From: Vitis vinifera
Taxonomy: Eukaryota > Streptophyta > Magnoliopsida > Vitales > Vitaceae
Assembly: GCF_030704535.1 (NCBI RefSeq)
Contig: NC_081812.1
Location: forward strand, 22,667,501-22,731,500
Direction: 5' to 3'
Length of the DNA stretch: 64,000 nt
Shown here: piece by piece, positions 38,201-56,800 of the stretch
Position numbering within the stretch: position 1 is the stretch's first letter
Layout: each line of letters opens with the position of its first letter
Program-made: the position numbers and the translations under genes
The notes under the pieces: generated by a model
Databases searched by the model: none
What the model was told of the DNA's origin: nothing
Seen by the model: only the letters and a program-made list of their open reading frames with translations

Positions 38201-39119
38201 CTGTACAACTTCTGCAACTTAGTGAAGATGATGTCTTTGCCACACTTATTCAGGTATACCTCCTTTGCCAAATACAATTCTCTCATTTAGAGTATGCCAC
38301 TAGGACTGCAAATAGACATCAACTACTTTGTATTTGTTAGGTTTGATTGTCCCACCCTGCGTGCTTAAAAATGCAAGTCTATTTGATACTAATGAAAAGA
38401 AACAGTAGAATAAATAAATTGTCACTAAACTCGTGGATAAAAGATAAATTAATGCTCACAGAAATTATTTCTAAGTGTTTGAAGTTTTGAACACTCAAAA
38501 TATGCAAAATTTATGAAAACACCCTTGAATATGGAATTTTAGCTATTTATGTTTTCAGGAAGATCAGATGCCATTAGTTTCAACTATGTCTGATGATGAG
38601 TAATCCCTGTCAAAGGGCACCATAGTGGGACCCATCGGTGATCTTCCCATTAGCATGTTACTAGGTGAAATGCATTTATGCATGTATCATGTTTAAATTG
38701 ATTACCAAACAGCAAATATGCATGAAATGATAAAAACATGCTATCGTGTAAGATAAGTCGGCTGTGGGCTAACCTTGAAATTTACATATAGAATATCAGA
38801 CAATTTCTTTTAAGAAAGATAACTGCTGAAAACTTAATCCAATAATACCGCAGCCATCATAAATATAAACCAAGTGTTTTTTCTTGGTAACAATGGCTAA
38901 AACACTCTTTGTAGGCCGGTAGGGTTTGAGGAGTGGTACTACTAAAAAGCTATGCATATGTGATTCTGTACATGTATATATATAACCAACTGATTCCTTG
39001 TCATTGTCTGAAACAAGGTCTTGCACTACAAGTTGCATAATGACCCTTGGCGACAACAACTTGCTCATCTGAAAAAGGATTTTGGTTTAGCACAAGAATG
39101 CTTGATAAGAACCAAATAA
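32263..39119 (+). CDS. ExAD: EGF-domain exostosin glycosyltransferase (GT47), ExAD-like, complete
   Basis: Probably a Golgi arabinosyltransferase; the Arabidopsis member ExAD acts on extensin arabinose side chains. Function is by family, not shown here. Exons: 32263-32607, 32842-32935, 33848-34034, 34126-34384, 34989-35204, 35291-35377, 35470-35604, 35976-36089, 36219-36466, 36590-36670, 36896-37127, 37876-37974, 38068-38253, 39018-39119. They join in frame to 794 aa. A signal anchor lies at residues 12-33, giving type II topology. EGF-like modules follow at about 116-150 ([20 protein letters not shown]) and about 278-306 ([20 protein letters not shown]). The exostosin domain runs from about residue 349 (PLIYVYDLP) through FFFVPV, GRDHIW and [11 protein letters not shown] to [12 protein letters not shown]. 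The start at 32263 is chosen because the longer frame to 32227 has no ATG. Confidence 0.9.
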
Positions 39120-40700
39120 GGAGTTGTGGTCCAGACCCCAACACATTTCTGCAGCTGGGTGGCTTATACACTGGGAAGAAACAAACTCCCCTACTACATT
39201 TTTTCTTATTTAACAGAGAAATCAGATTGTAGAAACTACCCCATAGTTTGGAGACTGTGCTCTCCACAGCTACAAACTGCCCTGAAAGCCAAGATTTCCA
39301 GTGGAGAAGGCTGTCATTAACAGTCTTTGAACTGAAAAAAGGGGGATAAAAATAGGGTTATTTTTTTTAGTGATTTTTTCTTGTACCATTGATACACAGG
39401 TGAGATGCATCTTTTCTTTCTTTTTTTTCATTCTTTTTCCCATCTTTATTTATGTTTTTCCTTTGAGAAACTTTGTTTTTGGAGAAAATGAAAGGGCTTC
39501 CTCTTTTACTGTTGTTCATGGCAAAGTTTAGAGAAGTGGGTGCCATTTCTAATGGATGGGTTGTGGATCATTGTGATTGACAATGGTGTAATGTGCTGTT
39601 GAAGCATTTGCTGCAGAGTTAAATTTTTTAGTTTTGTGCTACTTAACCTTCCTCTTTCCTTTTTTTTCTTTTCCATTTTCCTTTTCTTTCTTAACCATTT
39701 TAGCCACATAACTTATGGTTAGAGTGATGTTAAGATGGTTAGAACATTTTCTAATGTTTGGAATCATTTTTCTTACAAAAATTGAAATTTTGATAAAGTT
39801 TTTTTTTTTTTTAATAATTTTTTAAAAATAGAGAATTATTTGAAGTAATTTTTGTTTTACCCTATAACTCATTTTCTTTTTTTTTTTCTTAAAAAAAAAA
39901 ATTGTATAAGAATCTGAAATATTTTGTAAAACAAAAATCTATTTAATATTTAAAAAAAAAAAATCTATTTTTTATATTTTAAAATATAGTACTTATTTTT
40001 AATCATTTTCCATAATTATGTAATTACTTTTTAAAACAGTAGTCATAAAATAAAATAAGTAAAAATAACAAAAAAATAATCAAAAAAATATTTTTAGAAA
40101 ACACCATACTTTTATTTTTAAGAATATAAACTCCTTTCTTTTGCTTGATAGCCAAATATTATTTTCCTTTTTTTCTTTTTATCGTGGAGAACATAAAATT
40201 ATTTTAAATTAACAGTTGCTAAAACCTTTGTAATTTGGTACCCTTTCTCATGGAGATGGGAAAGTATAGAGGAGGGGAGAAATTTGTATTGACCTTAAAT
40301 GTTTTGTTTTTTCGGTTTGCAAACATTTTCGAAAAGATTTCTCAAACAATAGATTTAATTAACATGTCTAGTTAATTACCTTTGTATAAAATTTATTATA
40401 TCAATGCAAATTAGGTAAATGTTTGAATATAAAAAGAAATGTAAAAAAATTCCCAACCAATTTCTTATTAATTTATTTAACAATAAATATTATTAATTAA
40501 TTTTTTATTTTATTGCTGCCATTAAGGAAAAAAAAATTGATACAGAGGAAAAATATAATATTTGAAAATTCAAACTTATTCATATTTAAGGAAAAACCAA
40601 AAAAAAAAAAAAAACCAGCAAAAAGGAAAAAAATCAGTACTTAATAATTTTTACTCTCACGTGTGTTTGCTACAAAGGGCGGCGTTATAAGAGAACCGTG
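39120..40700. other. Exostosin 3' UTR and AT-rich spacer before the next gene
   Basis: The 3' UTR of the exostosin gene occupies the first few hundred bases. The remainder, roughly 39720-40650, is AT-rich with many homopolymer runs and no coding signal. Confidence 0.55.
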
Positions 40701-40859
40701 CGGGTGAGTCACCGAGACTTTTCAAAGTTCCCACTTCCCACAAAGGAATAAAGGAGATCAAACCGTGATTCCAACGCAACATCCACAAAAAATAGCCAGA
40801 TTTCCGCGGGTCACAGCGCTGGTCTCTCCAGCGTGGGTGACGTGATCACTTTCCACCTT

Positions 40860-40963
40860 CCACTTTTCCCAGTCGTCGAAACCCCTACTCCAGTCCCCGT
40901 TGTCTTAAAACCTCACAGTTTCTCTCTCTAAAATTCTCTCGCTTTTTCTATCTGAACTTCGCT
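40860..40963 (+). promoter_or_regulatory. Adenylosuccinate synthetase 5' leader with pyrimidine-rich patch
   Basis: A pyrimidine-rich tract around 40918-40950 (TTTCTCTCTCTAAAATTCTC) lies just upstream of the ATG at 40964, as is common near plant transcription starts. No TATA box is obvious. Confidence 0.4.
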
Positions 40964-45355
<4,392 letters not shown>

Positions 45356-46380
45356 TCTTGATTTTTCGCTTTGGAAGCCCCAAGGGTAGTACATGTTCTC
45401 AGAGGTGAGATGGGACGTCTATTGCTGGAAGAATTTATCCCCCTTAATGATGGGGAGTTAGTTTTGGATAAAAAGAAATGATCACTCCTAATACCTTCTG
45501 TTTAAGAATAATTTGTTCTACATTTGGGAAACCTAAAAAGTTGTTCTACACTGTTAACTTCATTACCAATTTACCCTTGTTAGGGATCTTGATGTGTAAT
45601 CAAATTTTCAATTATTGATTTGCACATTACATTGTTGCAGAAGTTGAGCTGTTGATGATATTCTTAGAGAACCTAGCTAAGGTTGTATGTGTCACCATTT
45701 TTCAGCCAGGGGGCTGTAATGTAAGAGCGTACGTGAAATTTGAAAAACTATTAAATCCAAAAAATAGGTGGCTAATAGATTTGGTTTTCAACTATTATAA
45801 AACATCTGTTCGGTTTCAAAAGTTTTTCTTTCATATTTATTATTATTTTTATATATATTGTAGACTTTATTAAAGTAATTTATTGTTGTTAATTATGATT
45901 AAATTAACCTATTTTTATTATATTTTGCACTATATGTTTTAAACCTTAAAAAATTCTGATTTTATTTATTTTTAAAAATAAATTGAATTTAAGATTTAAA
46001 TTATTACGTAACAATGAGATATATACGTTTTTCATATATCATAAATTTAGTTTTTTAATTAATTTTTTTATTTTTTATTCATATTACACGTTAAATATAA
46101 ATATAATATGATATATTCTATTAAATATATTAAATATCGAGATGAAAGAGGGGTTAACCCAACAATTTTTTTCACTAACTGATCCCTTTAAATGATTGTC
46201 AGAAAACATTTTAAGTGATTCTAAATTTTAAAAAATTTAAATTTGCTTGACAACTACATCAATTTAAAAAAAAAAAAAACGTATAAATCTAATTAATATA
46301 TATATATACACGCGCGCGAAATCCAATGAAATAATCAAGAAGCTTAGTGGTAAAATTAAGAACCTCACAAAAAACCTTTT
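45356..46380. other. PURA 3' UTR and short AT-rich spacer
   Basis: The 3' UTR probably ends in the first 200-350 bp. The rest is AT-rich spacer with an alternating AT/CG patch (ATATATATATACACGCGCGC, about 46298-46317) and no coding signal. Confidence 0.5.
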
Positions 46381-46470
46381 ACCTTTTAAATTCCAGCCGT
46401 TGGCCAACGTTCATAGTCTCTCTCCCCCTCTCTCTCAATCAAAACATCAAGCAGAAGGGGAGCGGCAGCA
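46381..46470 (+). promoter_or_regulatory. Helicase gene leader with CT-rich patch
   Basis: A CT-rich tract (TCTCTCTCCCCCTCTCTCTC, about 46418-46437) lies 30-50 bp before the ATG at 46471. It resembles a Y-patch or a pyrimidine-rich leader. Confidence 0.4.
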
Positions 46471-49400
46471 ATGGAGGGAGGGAAGTCGAACAGGAAATCT
46501 AGTGCTATTTCTCTTCAACAGTTCATTTCTACCATCGCCCCTTTAATCGATTTGGAAAAGGCACACTCTCACTCTCTCTCTAACCTGTGTAAGTAAGTTA
46601 GGTATTAAGAGTTAATTTATTGAATCAATTTTGGTTATTATATAGGATGCGGAGATATCCGGTTCAATCAGTTCAGGATCGTTGCGGAATTTGGATACTG
46701 CTCAAAAAAGGGGTTCCACCATTCTTAATTTGAAATGTGTTGATGCTCAGGTCGCTTTTTATTGATTTATTTATTATTTTATTATTTGCTGCTCCCGTTT
46801 GGCTGCCCAGAAATTGCAGGAAAATTATCCTATTCAACTCCTCCCGCTTTTATCATGTGTTTCAAAATTTTCTTTTATTTTCATGTAATTTCTTGGCATC
46901 CAAATGTGATGTAAATTACTTAGGTTTTGTTGTGACTGACTTGCTACTTTTGGTTTTGATAATAGACTGGGCTAATGGGTAAGACACTTCTTGAGTTTCA
47001 GTCTACTAAAGGAGATGTTCTTCCCGCTCACAAGGTGCTTTCCTTTGTTGATTTTGTTGTACCATTCTGAATTTACATGTAATCACTGCTTAAAAAATAT
47101 TCCAAATTAATTGTGCACAGTGTACAATGGAAAATAATTTTAGTCGATGTGTACAATTACTTCTGAATCTGCCAAAAATAATATTATCTCAAAATTTGAA
47201 TGTGTTGAATGAAAAGGATCTGTCCCCTTTAAGTGCTATCTCATCTAAAGTAAATCCATAGAAGAGTGACAAGCATCAATTATTTTATAACATCTACAAT
47301 TGGGATAGATATTCTTTGTGATGTCCCCAATGGATGATTTTCTTTCATTGCTCCTTGTTTCAATTTATTATTATTTATTATTATTATTATTATTATTGTT
47401 CTTGTTCTTGTTGCAGTTTGGGACTCATGATGTGGTTGTTTTAAAACCAAACAAGGCTGATTTAGGGTCTCCTGCCCTTGGACAAGGTGTCGTTTACCGC
47501 CTCAAGGTCAATCTGGATTTGAAACAAATTATTGTCACATGTATTGGTAGCATTGTTGTTTGTAATGGAAAATCATCCTGCTCTTCTAATTTGTGGATTG
47601 GGTGTGTGACTTGGCATACATTTTGAACAGGACTCATCAATCACTGTTGCTTTTGATGATATTCCAGAAGAGGGTTTAAATAGTCCTTTGCGCCTTGAGA
47701 AAGTGGCAAATGAGGTGTGGATTTTTTTTTTGGTCTTTCTACTAATGATACTTTATTGATGCCTTCACTTGATAAGTTCTCAAAGAATTGGACATCAAAC
47801 ACTAGTTTTAATTTTTTCCATTTTTCCAAATCATTTTTTTATGTCTATTTTTTTTTTTTTTTTGTGTAAATTGGTAGTCACAACTAAAAAAATTCGCAGA
47901 AGGGAAAGTGATATTAATTGTTGATGTGTCTGGAATGATCTAGTTTTTGTTTGCGTGTCTTTCAATCTTCGATTTTATTATGCTGTCCTTGATTAAGGCT
48001 GCATGCTAAATTTCATATTGTAGGTGACATATCGTAGAATGAAGGATGCCCTGGTACAACTGAGTAAAGGTGTGCACAAGGGACCTACTGCTGATTTAAT
48101 TCCAGTATTATTTGGAGAGAGACCTCCAACAGTGTCAAAGAAGGATGTTACGTTCACCCCATTTAATTCCAACCTCGATCGCTCTCAGGTGTTTAAATTT
48201 AAGTTTTCATATTCCCTTCTATGGAAACACAAAATTTACTATCTAGACAATTCATTATGGTTTAAATGTATTTTGTTCATAGCAATTTTGCTGCTTGTAC
48301 AGTGATTGCACCTGTTCACTGAAGACAACCAAAAAGTAAAACAGATGTGCACTGTTCTGAAATTTCTAAAATGAAGTGGATGATTTTCTTCAAAACTTTG
48401 TAATTGTTTTCTCCAACTGTCATATATTTTTTCTCACTTTGTTTTCTCATTGGATGGGTTTATGGTTGATATAGCCTTTTTTGACATGTCGATCATGGAT
48501 GGTCACATGGTTTCCCATTGATCGGAGATTGCAATAGATACACAGTTTGCATATTTATTATCATGTTTATGGAGTATTACACTTATTATAGTTAGAAAGA
48601 TTTTTTTTTTTTTGTATTTGTTTAAAATCCCAAAATGCTATGGAATTTTCATCACTTGTTTCCAGAAATTTTTGGATGACACATATGTTGAAAGCTATTT
48701 ATTTCCATGGAACTTTGCAGAACGAGGAATTTTAATGAAGTTTTAGCTGTATTTGGCAATGAAATAAATCAACTTCTCAAATATGTTGTTAATTTATAAT
48801 GTCAATGATGTTCTTCTCCCCATCTTTCATTTCTCCAGAACTGAGTGCACTTGCAAAAAACATTAATATTTGGATGTGTTAAGTCCTTTATATTAACATT
48901 AGGAATTTGACTTGTAACTTTGTGTTCATTAATTAGTTTGTTGACCATTTCTTGAACAGTTGGGTGAATGTAGATGATTAGAGATTAAGGCTCTGATTTG
49001 GCATATCTCACTTGGTAAATTCGTGGGGCCATTTATGCTGGTTTAAATTTTTGATTGAAAAATATATCATTGTGACTCTTGTTGTCTTGGAGATTGATTC
49101 TATGTATAGGCATGGGTTCATGTATGCTTAAATATTTGTCTTTATTTGCTAAGCTCCATGTGTACTTAATTTTTCAGAAACTAATGCACATTCTCTTTCA
49201 TTTATTTATTTAAAGAAAGATGCCATTTCAAAGGCCCTGTCATCCAAGAATGTATTTTTGCTGCATGGGCCTCCTGGAACTGGAAAAACCACAACTGTTG
49301 TGGAAATTATCTTACAAGAAGTGAAACGGGGGGCAAAGATTCTTGCTTGTGCTGCTTCAAATATTGCCGTTGATAACATTGTCGAGCGACTTGTCCCCTA

Positions 49401-52400
49401 TCGGTACGGTAGTCCTTTAATTTATGTATAAACTCTTTCTAGTTAAAGCCTGAAGGTATATGTTCTAGTCTCCATTGAAGAACTGTTGGTATAATAAATG
49501 GATATTACATTACACTGGTTTCTTTTGATGTTCTCATGCAAATATGAACAAAAATATTGTTCAAGTAATTAGGGTGCCAAAAAACTTGTTATCCGTTGAA
49601 TAACCAATTTTCCTAATAGTTTAAGCTTCTAGGATTTGAGCCATAATGTATATCTTGCACTCTAACAACCTTTCGCATGTAACATCAATTTTTGGGGTTA
49701 CACTTGGGCTTAATAAACTGATACCATGCTGAACAACCAATTTTCCTAAAAGCTTAAGCTTATAGGATTTGAGCTCATATTGTATATCATGTACTCTAAT
49801 ATTATCCTTTTCATCATCCTATTTCTGGTTCTGTTTATTTGGCAACCATGGTTACATCATGTGCACCCTCCCTCACATTGTTTATTTGCACTATAAACAA
49901 TGTAGTCTATTTCAACTTCTTTAATCTGGGGACTATTCTATATTTGTGGAAACTATTCATCAAATAGTAATCTAAAATAGCTAAAAATACCAACTTTTTG
50001 TGGACTAGCTATGTTTCAGATAGATGTGAAGCAAGACTGCTCTAGGCACCATTCCATATTCAAATAGCTAAAATTACTGAACTTTTGTGGGACTAGCTAT
50101 TTCGATTATATGTGAAGTAGGTTTGCTTCACTTGCATTCTGCTGTATTTTGTTTGGACTCTCATCTTAACTAATGTACATGCAACTATGTTCCTCATTGA
50201 CTGATGAAGACCTTTGATTCCACTTATGTTCTTAATTCTAGGCTTGTTGCCAAACAGTCAAGTTAACCTTATCAAATGTGATGGCCTCATGTATTAACTA
50301 TTAATCCAAAACTTAGAGAAGAATTCTTTTTATAAGTTATCAGTTTGCATATGTCCATCAGTTCATGATTAAGCTTAGTCGCTTGTTTTCTGTGTCATTT
50401 TTTCATTAGAGTAAAGTTGGTGAGGTTGGGGCACCCTGCACGTTTACTGCCTCAAGTTCTGGAGAGTGCATTGGATGCGCAGGTAATAATCACCTTTATT
50501 TTGCAAAGAAAAAACTTGGATAATGAAATCTTATTTTTTGGATAGTGGTTAAGATGTGGATTTTATAATGTGAAATGTGTTGATAAGTCATAAACATTTC
50601 TATATAGGGACCAATAAGTTTTATCAAATTTTTGTAGGACCATACATTAATCTTTGAAAGTATATTTTTGGATTTGTTTGGACTTTTTCTAATGAAGTCA
50701 AATACCAATTGTGCCAACCTTTGAAAATGTCTTATATATTTCTTTACTATCAACTTTCTGAAAACTTCATAATATAAAAATAATAAAGAAATCATCCACT
50801 ACTAAAAAATTTGAAAAGTTTATCATGTAATAACATATTTGAAACAAACTTGTCCATAACAATGGGGTGTTCATAAGAAATTTGTTTTTCGGCTAAAACA
50901 TGGGAATGGTAAAATTTTAACTAACAATGTTGAAGGGTAATAAGAATTACGAAAGAACTTTAAAGTTACATGGAAAAGAATTTTCAAAAAATTGATGGAT
51001 CATACTTGCATTCAAGGAAAAAGTGGAATTTTATGTACTTTTCCCTTTATATATGCTAATTCGGGTTGCATGATTTGCATGATTCTGGTGTTCATCCTTT
51101 TTCCTGTGAGCACGCCATGAGAGCTTGTATGAGCATATGCAGATTGAGTCTATATTTGCATCCTCATTCTTTCTGAAAGTAATTTAGCATCTGATCTTAT
51201 TCCTTTTCCTGGTTAATAGAACATATGCATAAGACATCTTTTCTCCCATTCATGATTTATAAGCTTTCTTTTCTATATCTTATGGTTACTGATTAATTCA
51301 AATGTATCTGGGGTATTTCCCCTTTTTACTTTTTTCAATGCTGGCTTTTGGTATAGATGAGATTTCTTTTTCCCTAGAAATACTGATTTTCCGTTAATTA
51401 TTTGTCCACCTCTGAGCCATTGTTTACTTCATATACTTACTTACTTGGTTCCTGTTAGGTTCTGCGAGGGGATAATACTGGTCTTGCGAATGATATTCGG
51501 AAGGAAATGAAGGTAAAGATTCAGAGAAAATTTGAAGTCATTAATTGCTTCATAATATCCAGCCATGTTTGCAGTTTCAAATTGATGTTATCTTACCTAT
51601 ATTGCATGATGATGCCTTTGTATAATCTTTATTGGTTAATAATATCAGTGGATAATAATTGAATGTTATAATAACAGTATCCAATCTCACTTATTTGGTA
51701 AACACTTCACTTATCAAGGCTTGATATATGAGCCTTACGTTCTAAGGGATGTGATTCTGGAGCTTAATTCCTAGATTTTTTATTCTTCAATCTCCTTGAT
51801 TTTGGAAGTCTTACTCAAGCTAATTGGACTAGTTTATGTAACTCCATGAGCAACCTTTGGCTTCAGTGTGGAGTGTGGAGGAAAATTTTTGGCCTTTAAG
51901 TAGCGTTATATATATTTCCTTGAATCATTAATTACTTGGTTCCGTCCTTTGTTATTGCTATGACGCCACTGCAATATTTCTATTCCATATGAATTTTACG
52001 TTTTTGTTTTTTTCAGAGATGATTTTTTTTTATAAATAAACATGAAGTATATTATCAAAAGGCAAACAGCCACAAGGCATACAAGATGTATACAAGGTAG
52101 CCTAAACCTCTAAGAGCAAGTTTTGAAACAAAAAACCTATAAGTGAAGAGGACTCTTCTCCAATATACAATCTAGCCCAACTCCATAAGTTACATACAAA
52201 AGAATTTTTGAGTTTCTGTACTGCTAAAGAACCCCCCCTAAAAGCTAATCTATTTATTTCCTTCCAAACCGTCCACAAAATACACAACATAATGGATTTT
52301 CAAATTTTTTTCCTTTTTTTGCCCACAAAAGGGCCATTCCAGCTAATTAACACATCTTTTACTGTTTTTGAGAAAACCCACTGAATGCCAAACAAGACAA

Positions 52401-53788
52401 AGACAATCTCCCAAAGAACTCTGACCACTCTACAGTGTAAAAGTATATGATTTACAATTTCTTCTTCACAGCCACACAAATAACAACGATTTGGGAGCTG
52501 CCACCCTCTTTTTTGGAGTCTATTTAGGGTAAGAACCTTCCCCCAAGTAGCCTCCCAAGCAAAAAAAGCAACTTTGGTTGGGACTCTAGCCACCCAAATG
52601 CAATTTTTTGGGAAAGAAATGTCATTAGGTGTAATCAGCAATCTGTATGCTTCCTTAACACCAACTTTCCATTTCTCCCACCCTTCCAAGTAACTGAATC
52701 TTCCTCCAAAGTTAGCCTGTAGCCCCTCAAAACAGTTAATAAGTCTCCTACCAAATCCAGCTCCCAATCATTAAATGCTCTAATGAAACTTAGATTCCAT
52801 CCTCCCTGTCCAAAATTCGGATCCCAAACTTCATCCACCGTTGCATTCCTATGGACAACCAAAGCATATAATTGGGGAAAACTTTGGGACAACGCTGCAA
52901 GGCCACACCAATGATCAGTCCAGAATCTAATTTTAGTACCATTACCAACTGTGAACTCTATATTTTCCCAACACCAATTTGTTTCCTTCAAAATCTCCTT
53001 CCAAACCCCCACTCCAAACGTCCCATTAGCCTCATTTGTCCTTCAACCAAGGCCCTCTTGCCCATACTTCACTAAAATCACCTTCTTCCAAAGGTTTTCC
53101 TTTTCAAAGGCAAATCTCCATATCCATCTGCCAAGCAAGGCCTTATTCAAAAGTGCTAGCTTCCTTATGCCTAGCCCACCCTTCTCCTTATCCACACACA
53201 CCACCTCCCATTTAACCAAGTGGGCTTTCCTCTCCAAGGTTCCCCCTCCCCATAGAAAATCTCTTTGTAATTTTTCTAATCTTCTTGCTACTACCTTGGG
53301 CATTCGAAATAGAGACATCTGGTAGATGGGCATACTAGCCATTCAGAGATGATTTTTGATGCAGGCAATTGCGTTGTTAGAACTTAAGGGCAGTTCTATA
53401 GTTCATTAAAATCAAATAATTAATATAATATATTTCTTCCAGCATTAGTTGCTTGCTCACACACTTTGATTGGAATTCTTGTTGGGTAGAGAATCTGGGT
53501 CTGTTCAGAATTGGAGACCTGTCCTAGTAACTGTGAACTTCAGATTCCAATAACTGTGTTTCAGTGAGCACAGAGAAGATATAGATTCTGTTCTCTGTTA
53601 ACATTGTGGCAATATGGGCTGAATTTGAATTTCTGTTATTATTAGCATACAGTGAATGATCCATGGAAAAAATCAATTGAAACTTTGGGTTCCACACAGC
53701 CTCACATAGTGCAATAGAGCACAGGCATGCAGGGAGCTTGATGTACTTATGTTATTGTAGGATGATATGTTAGGAAGGAACTCTCTTT

Positions 53789-53824
<36 letters not shown>

Positions 53825-56800
53825 GATATGCATGTATGTATGTATGCATGCATGCATGTATGTATGTATGCATGCATGCGTACTCTCTGCTTCATGGGGC
53901 CATGATAGAAGCCCTAACTGCAGACAGACATGACCTTCTTTGCCATATATCCCTGAGCTCCAGGATAAAACAAAGCTGAGGTGCGGAACTAGAACTTGGA
54001 GACAGAGTGACTGATCTGCCAGACTAGCAAGGTTCTAAGGCAAAATTGAGCTGAGCCACAGAACACCAGGCTGCTGGATCTCAGGAGCTCAGGACCTGCA
54101 GGCTCAGTACAGCTAGAAAAATGAAAAATGGATTACAGACCTGAAGCTCAGAACTACTGGGGAGAGATCAGCATTCCAAATTTTGCTGACTGCCATCCAA
54201 CATGACACCCGGCCATGCAAGTGCCAATGATTGAAAGGGAACTCCCAGATGGAGATACAAACACATAGGGGGAGAATGGCCTGTTTGAGGAGAGACCCCA
54301 TAGAAGAAGTCATATGAAGGGAACCCCCATCCAACATGACACCCAGCATGCAAGTGCCAATCTCCTTATAACCTTCCATAACCCAACCCCGTACACACCT
54401 CTCACCTTCTTAGAAGACCAACTCCCTTCATTCTCCCCATTGTGGGTTAAAGTACATGATATACATTTTGGGCCTAAATCCTGCAGGCTTAAGCTTTTAG
54501 AGAAGTTGGTAGTTCAATGCAACATGTAGCGAGAATTGTTCAGGATCATCAAAAAATTGCTTAGCTCTCTAGCCTGTCAGATGCCTAAATTGAAGGTTAA
54601 ACTGACTCAGAAACATGGTGTGAGTCCAAATTAATACTTGGGTTTGAACCTCTGAAAAGGCCCTTTTGAATTTTACTGGGAAAGCAGGTGGTACTTTCCT
54701 TTTTTTCAGAATCACTTTATTTCTATAAATTGCTAGAAAAAAAAATCATCTAAGGAATGCATGTGTTGACAGTGGGAGTCTAACCAGGAATAATTCTTTC
54801 CTGAAGTTGACTTCTAAAGGATTTTCATCTTAGAGGTTGAGAAGCAGTAGTTCTTTACTATTTTTTTCTTCAGAAGATGCTTTGAAGTTGGGCAATATTC
54901 TCTAAATGCTCCTATATATAGTTGTCACAATTGCAAATCAAAAGGCCTTCTGTGTAAAGAACTGACTAGCCCCAAGGCAAATATGACATGGTGGACTTTG
55001 ATTGCAAAAGGACAAAAGGCATATATATATATCACATCCTCATACTGGAAACCATTCCTTTTAATGGTTGCTTAAAATTGTGAGTGAATTATGAGGCTCA
55101 TGTCTAGGAAGTTTCTTCAATTAATCTATTACTTTTGTCCCATTATGTTTTATTTATATGGTGATCATGTACCTGGTGAGTTCTTCTTTCAGGCATTGAA
55201 TGGGAAGCTATTGAAGACCAAAGACAAAAATACAAGGAGGGACATCAGAAAAGAGCTTAAGACTCTTTCTAAAGAGGAGCGTAAAAGGCAGCAGCTTGCT
55301 GTGACGGATGTAATTAAAAACGCAAACGTGGTCTTGACAACTTTAACTGGTGCGGTTTCTCGGAAGCTAGAGAACATCTCATTTGATTTGGTAATTATTG
55401 ATGAAGCAGCACAAGCGCTTGAGATAGCATGTTGGATAGCTCTACTAAAGGTAACAGTCTGAGGCACACATGCAAGTGCATTTTTAGCTGTGCAAAGCAC
55501 CTCACATGGTCAGGCATGTGAGCTGTGTTTGGACGCATATTTTTCTCTTGCTACTGAAATAGAAGTGTTCTTAACAAATGCATTGATGTAAAATGTGCAT
55601 TAATCCTTAAATTGTTGGACAAAGACAAGAAAATCAAAGACAAGCATTTATTGAAAATTGTAAGTCACCTTGGCCATTGATGGGAAAAGTTTTAAACTTT
55701 AAAAGGTGGTTTCTTTTGGTTTGAAACTTTATCTTTTGGGGAAAAAAAAATTATTTAATAAAAACTCAATGTAAAATTATTAATTATAAGTTATAACCAC
55801 TCACAAGTTTGAGTTTGCTGTTTCAGGGTTCAAGGTTTCTATTGGTTTCCGAAACTTCTTTTTTTTGGAATTTTCTTTTCAGAAATTCCTATGCCGGAAA
55901 TATTAATTATTTTCATTTGTTGTTTATTGGACAAGCAAATTTCCTAAAACCTTAAGCAATCTGTGGATTCAATAAATTGGGGAAATAAACATGCCAAGAG
56001 GTTCAAATACATGACCTCCCGCCAAACAAAACTTTGGCACCATATTGATAACCGATTTTCCTAAAAGCTTAGGAAATAAACATGTTAGGATTTAGACCCT
56101 AGCATGCTCTCTCCCGCCAAACAAAACTTTGGCACCATATTGGATAACCGATTTTCCTAAAAGCTTAGGAAAATAAACATGTTCGGATTTAGACCCTAGC
56201 ATGCTCTCCAATGTTGTTAAATGTATTCAAACTCTCCAACCTCATACAAATCTCAATTTTCTGTTTCTGGGTTAGTTTTTTTGAAACTTTTGCTTGTGGG
56301 ATTTTTTTTTTTTAAATGAAAACCCAATACTAAAAGAAAATTATTCTCATTTGTTGTTGAACATGTTCAAACCCTCCAACCACTATCAATCTTTTTTATT
56401 TTTTATTTTTATATATATATTAGAAACAAGAGATATATTAAGTTTGAAAAAAGTGCAAGAGAAGGATGAGAGGTCCTCCCCCACATAATACAGAGAACTA
56501 AACAAAACAAGACTAAACACCTTTGCTATACAAGGAGCACTATACACATAGGCGTACACAAATCTTCTCAAGATCGGATTCAAAACCTCTCAATGTTATC
56601 CACCCCCTTTGAATTACAAACCGAAAGCCAACTGAGTTGAATAACATTGAATGGAATACCTCTAAAACTGACGGTACAAGAGGCCTCCAACCACTAGCAA
56701 TCTTGATTTGCTCTTCCAGGTTTCAAGATTTCTATTGGTTTTTTTGAAATTTTGTTTCTTTTGGGAAATTTTTTCCTAATGAAAACCCAATGCCAAAAGT

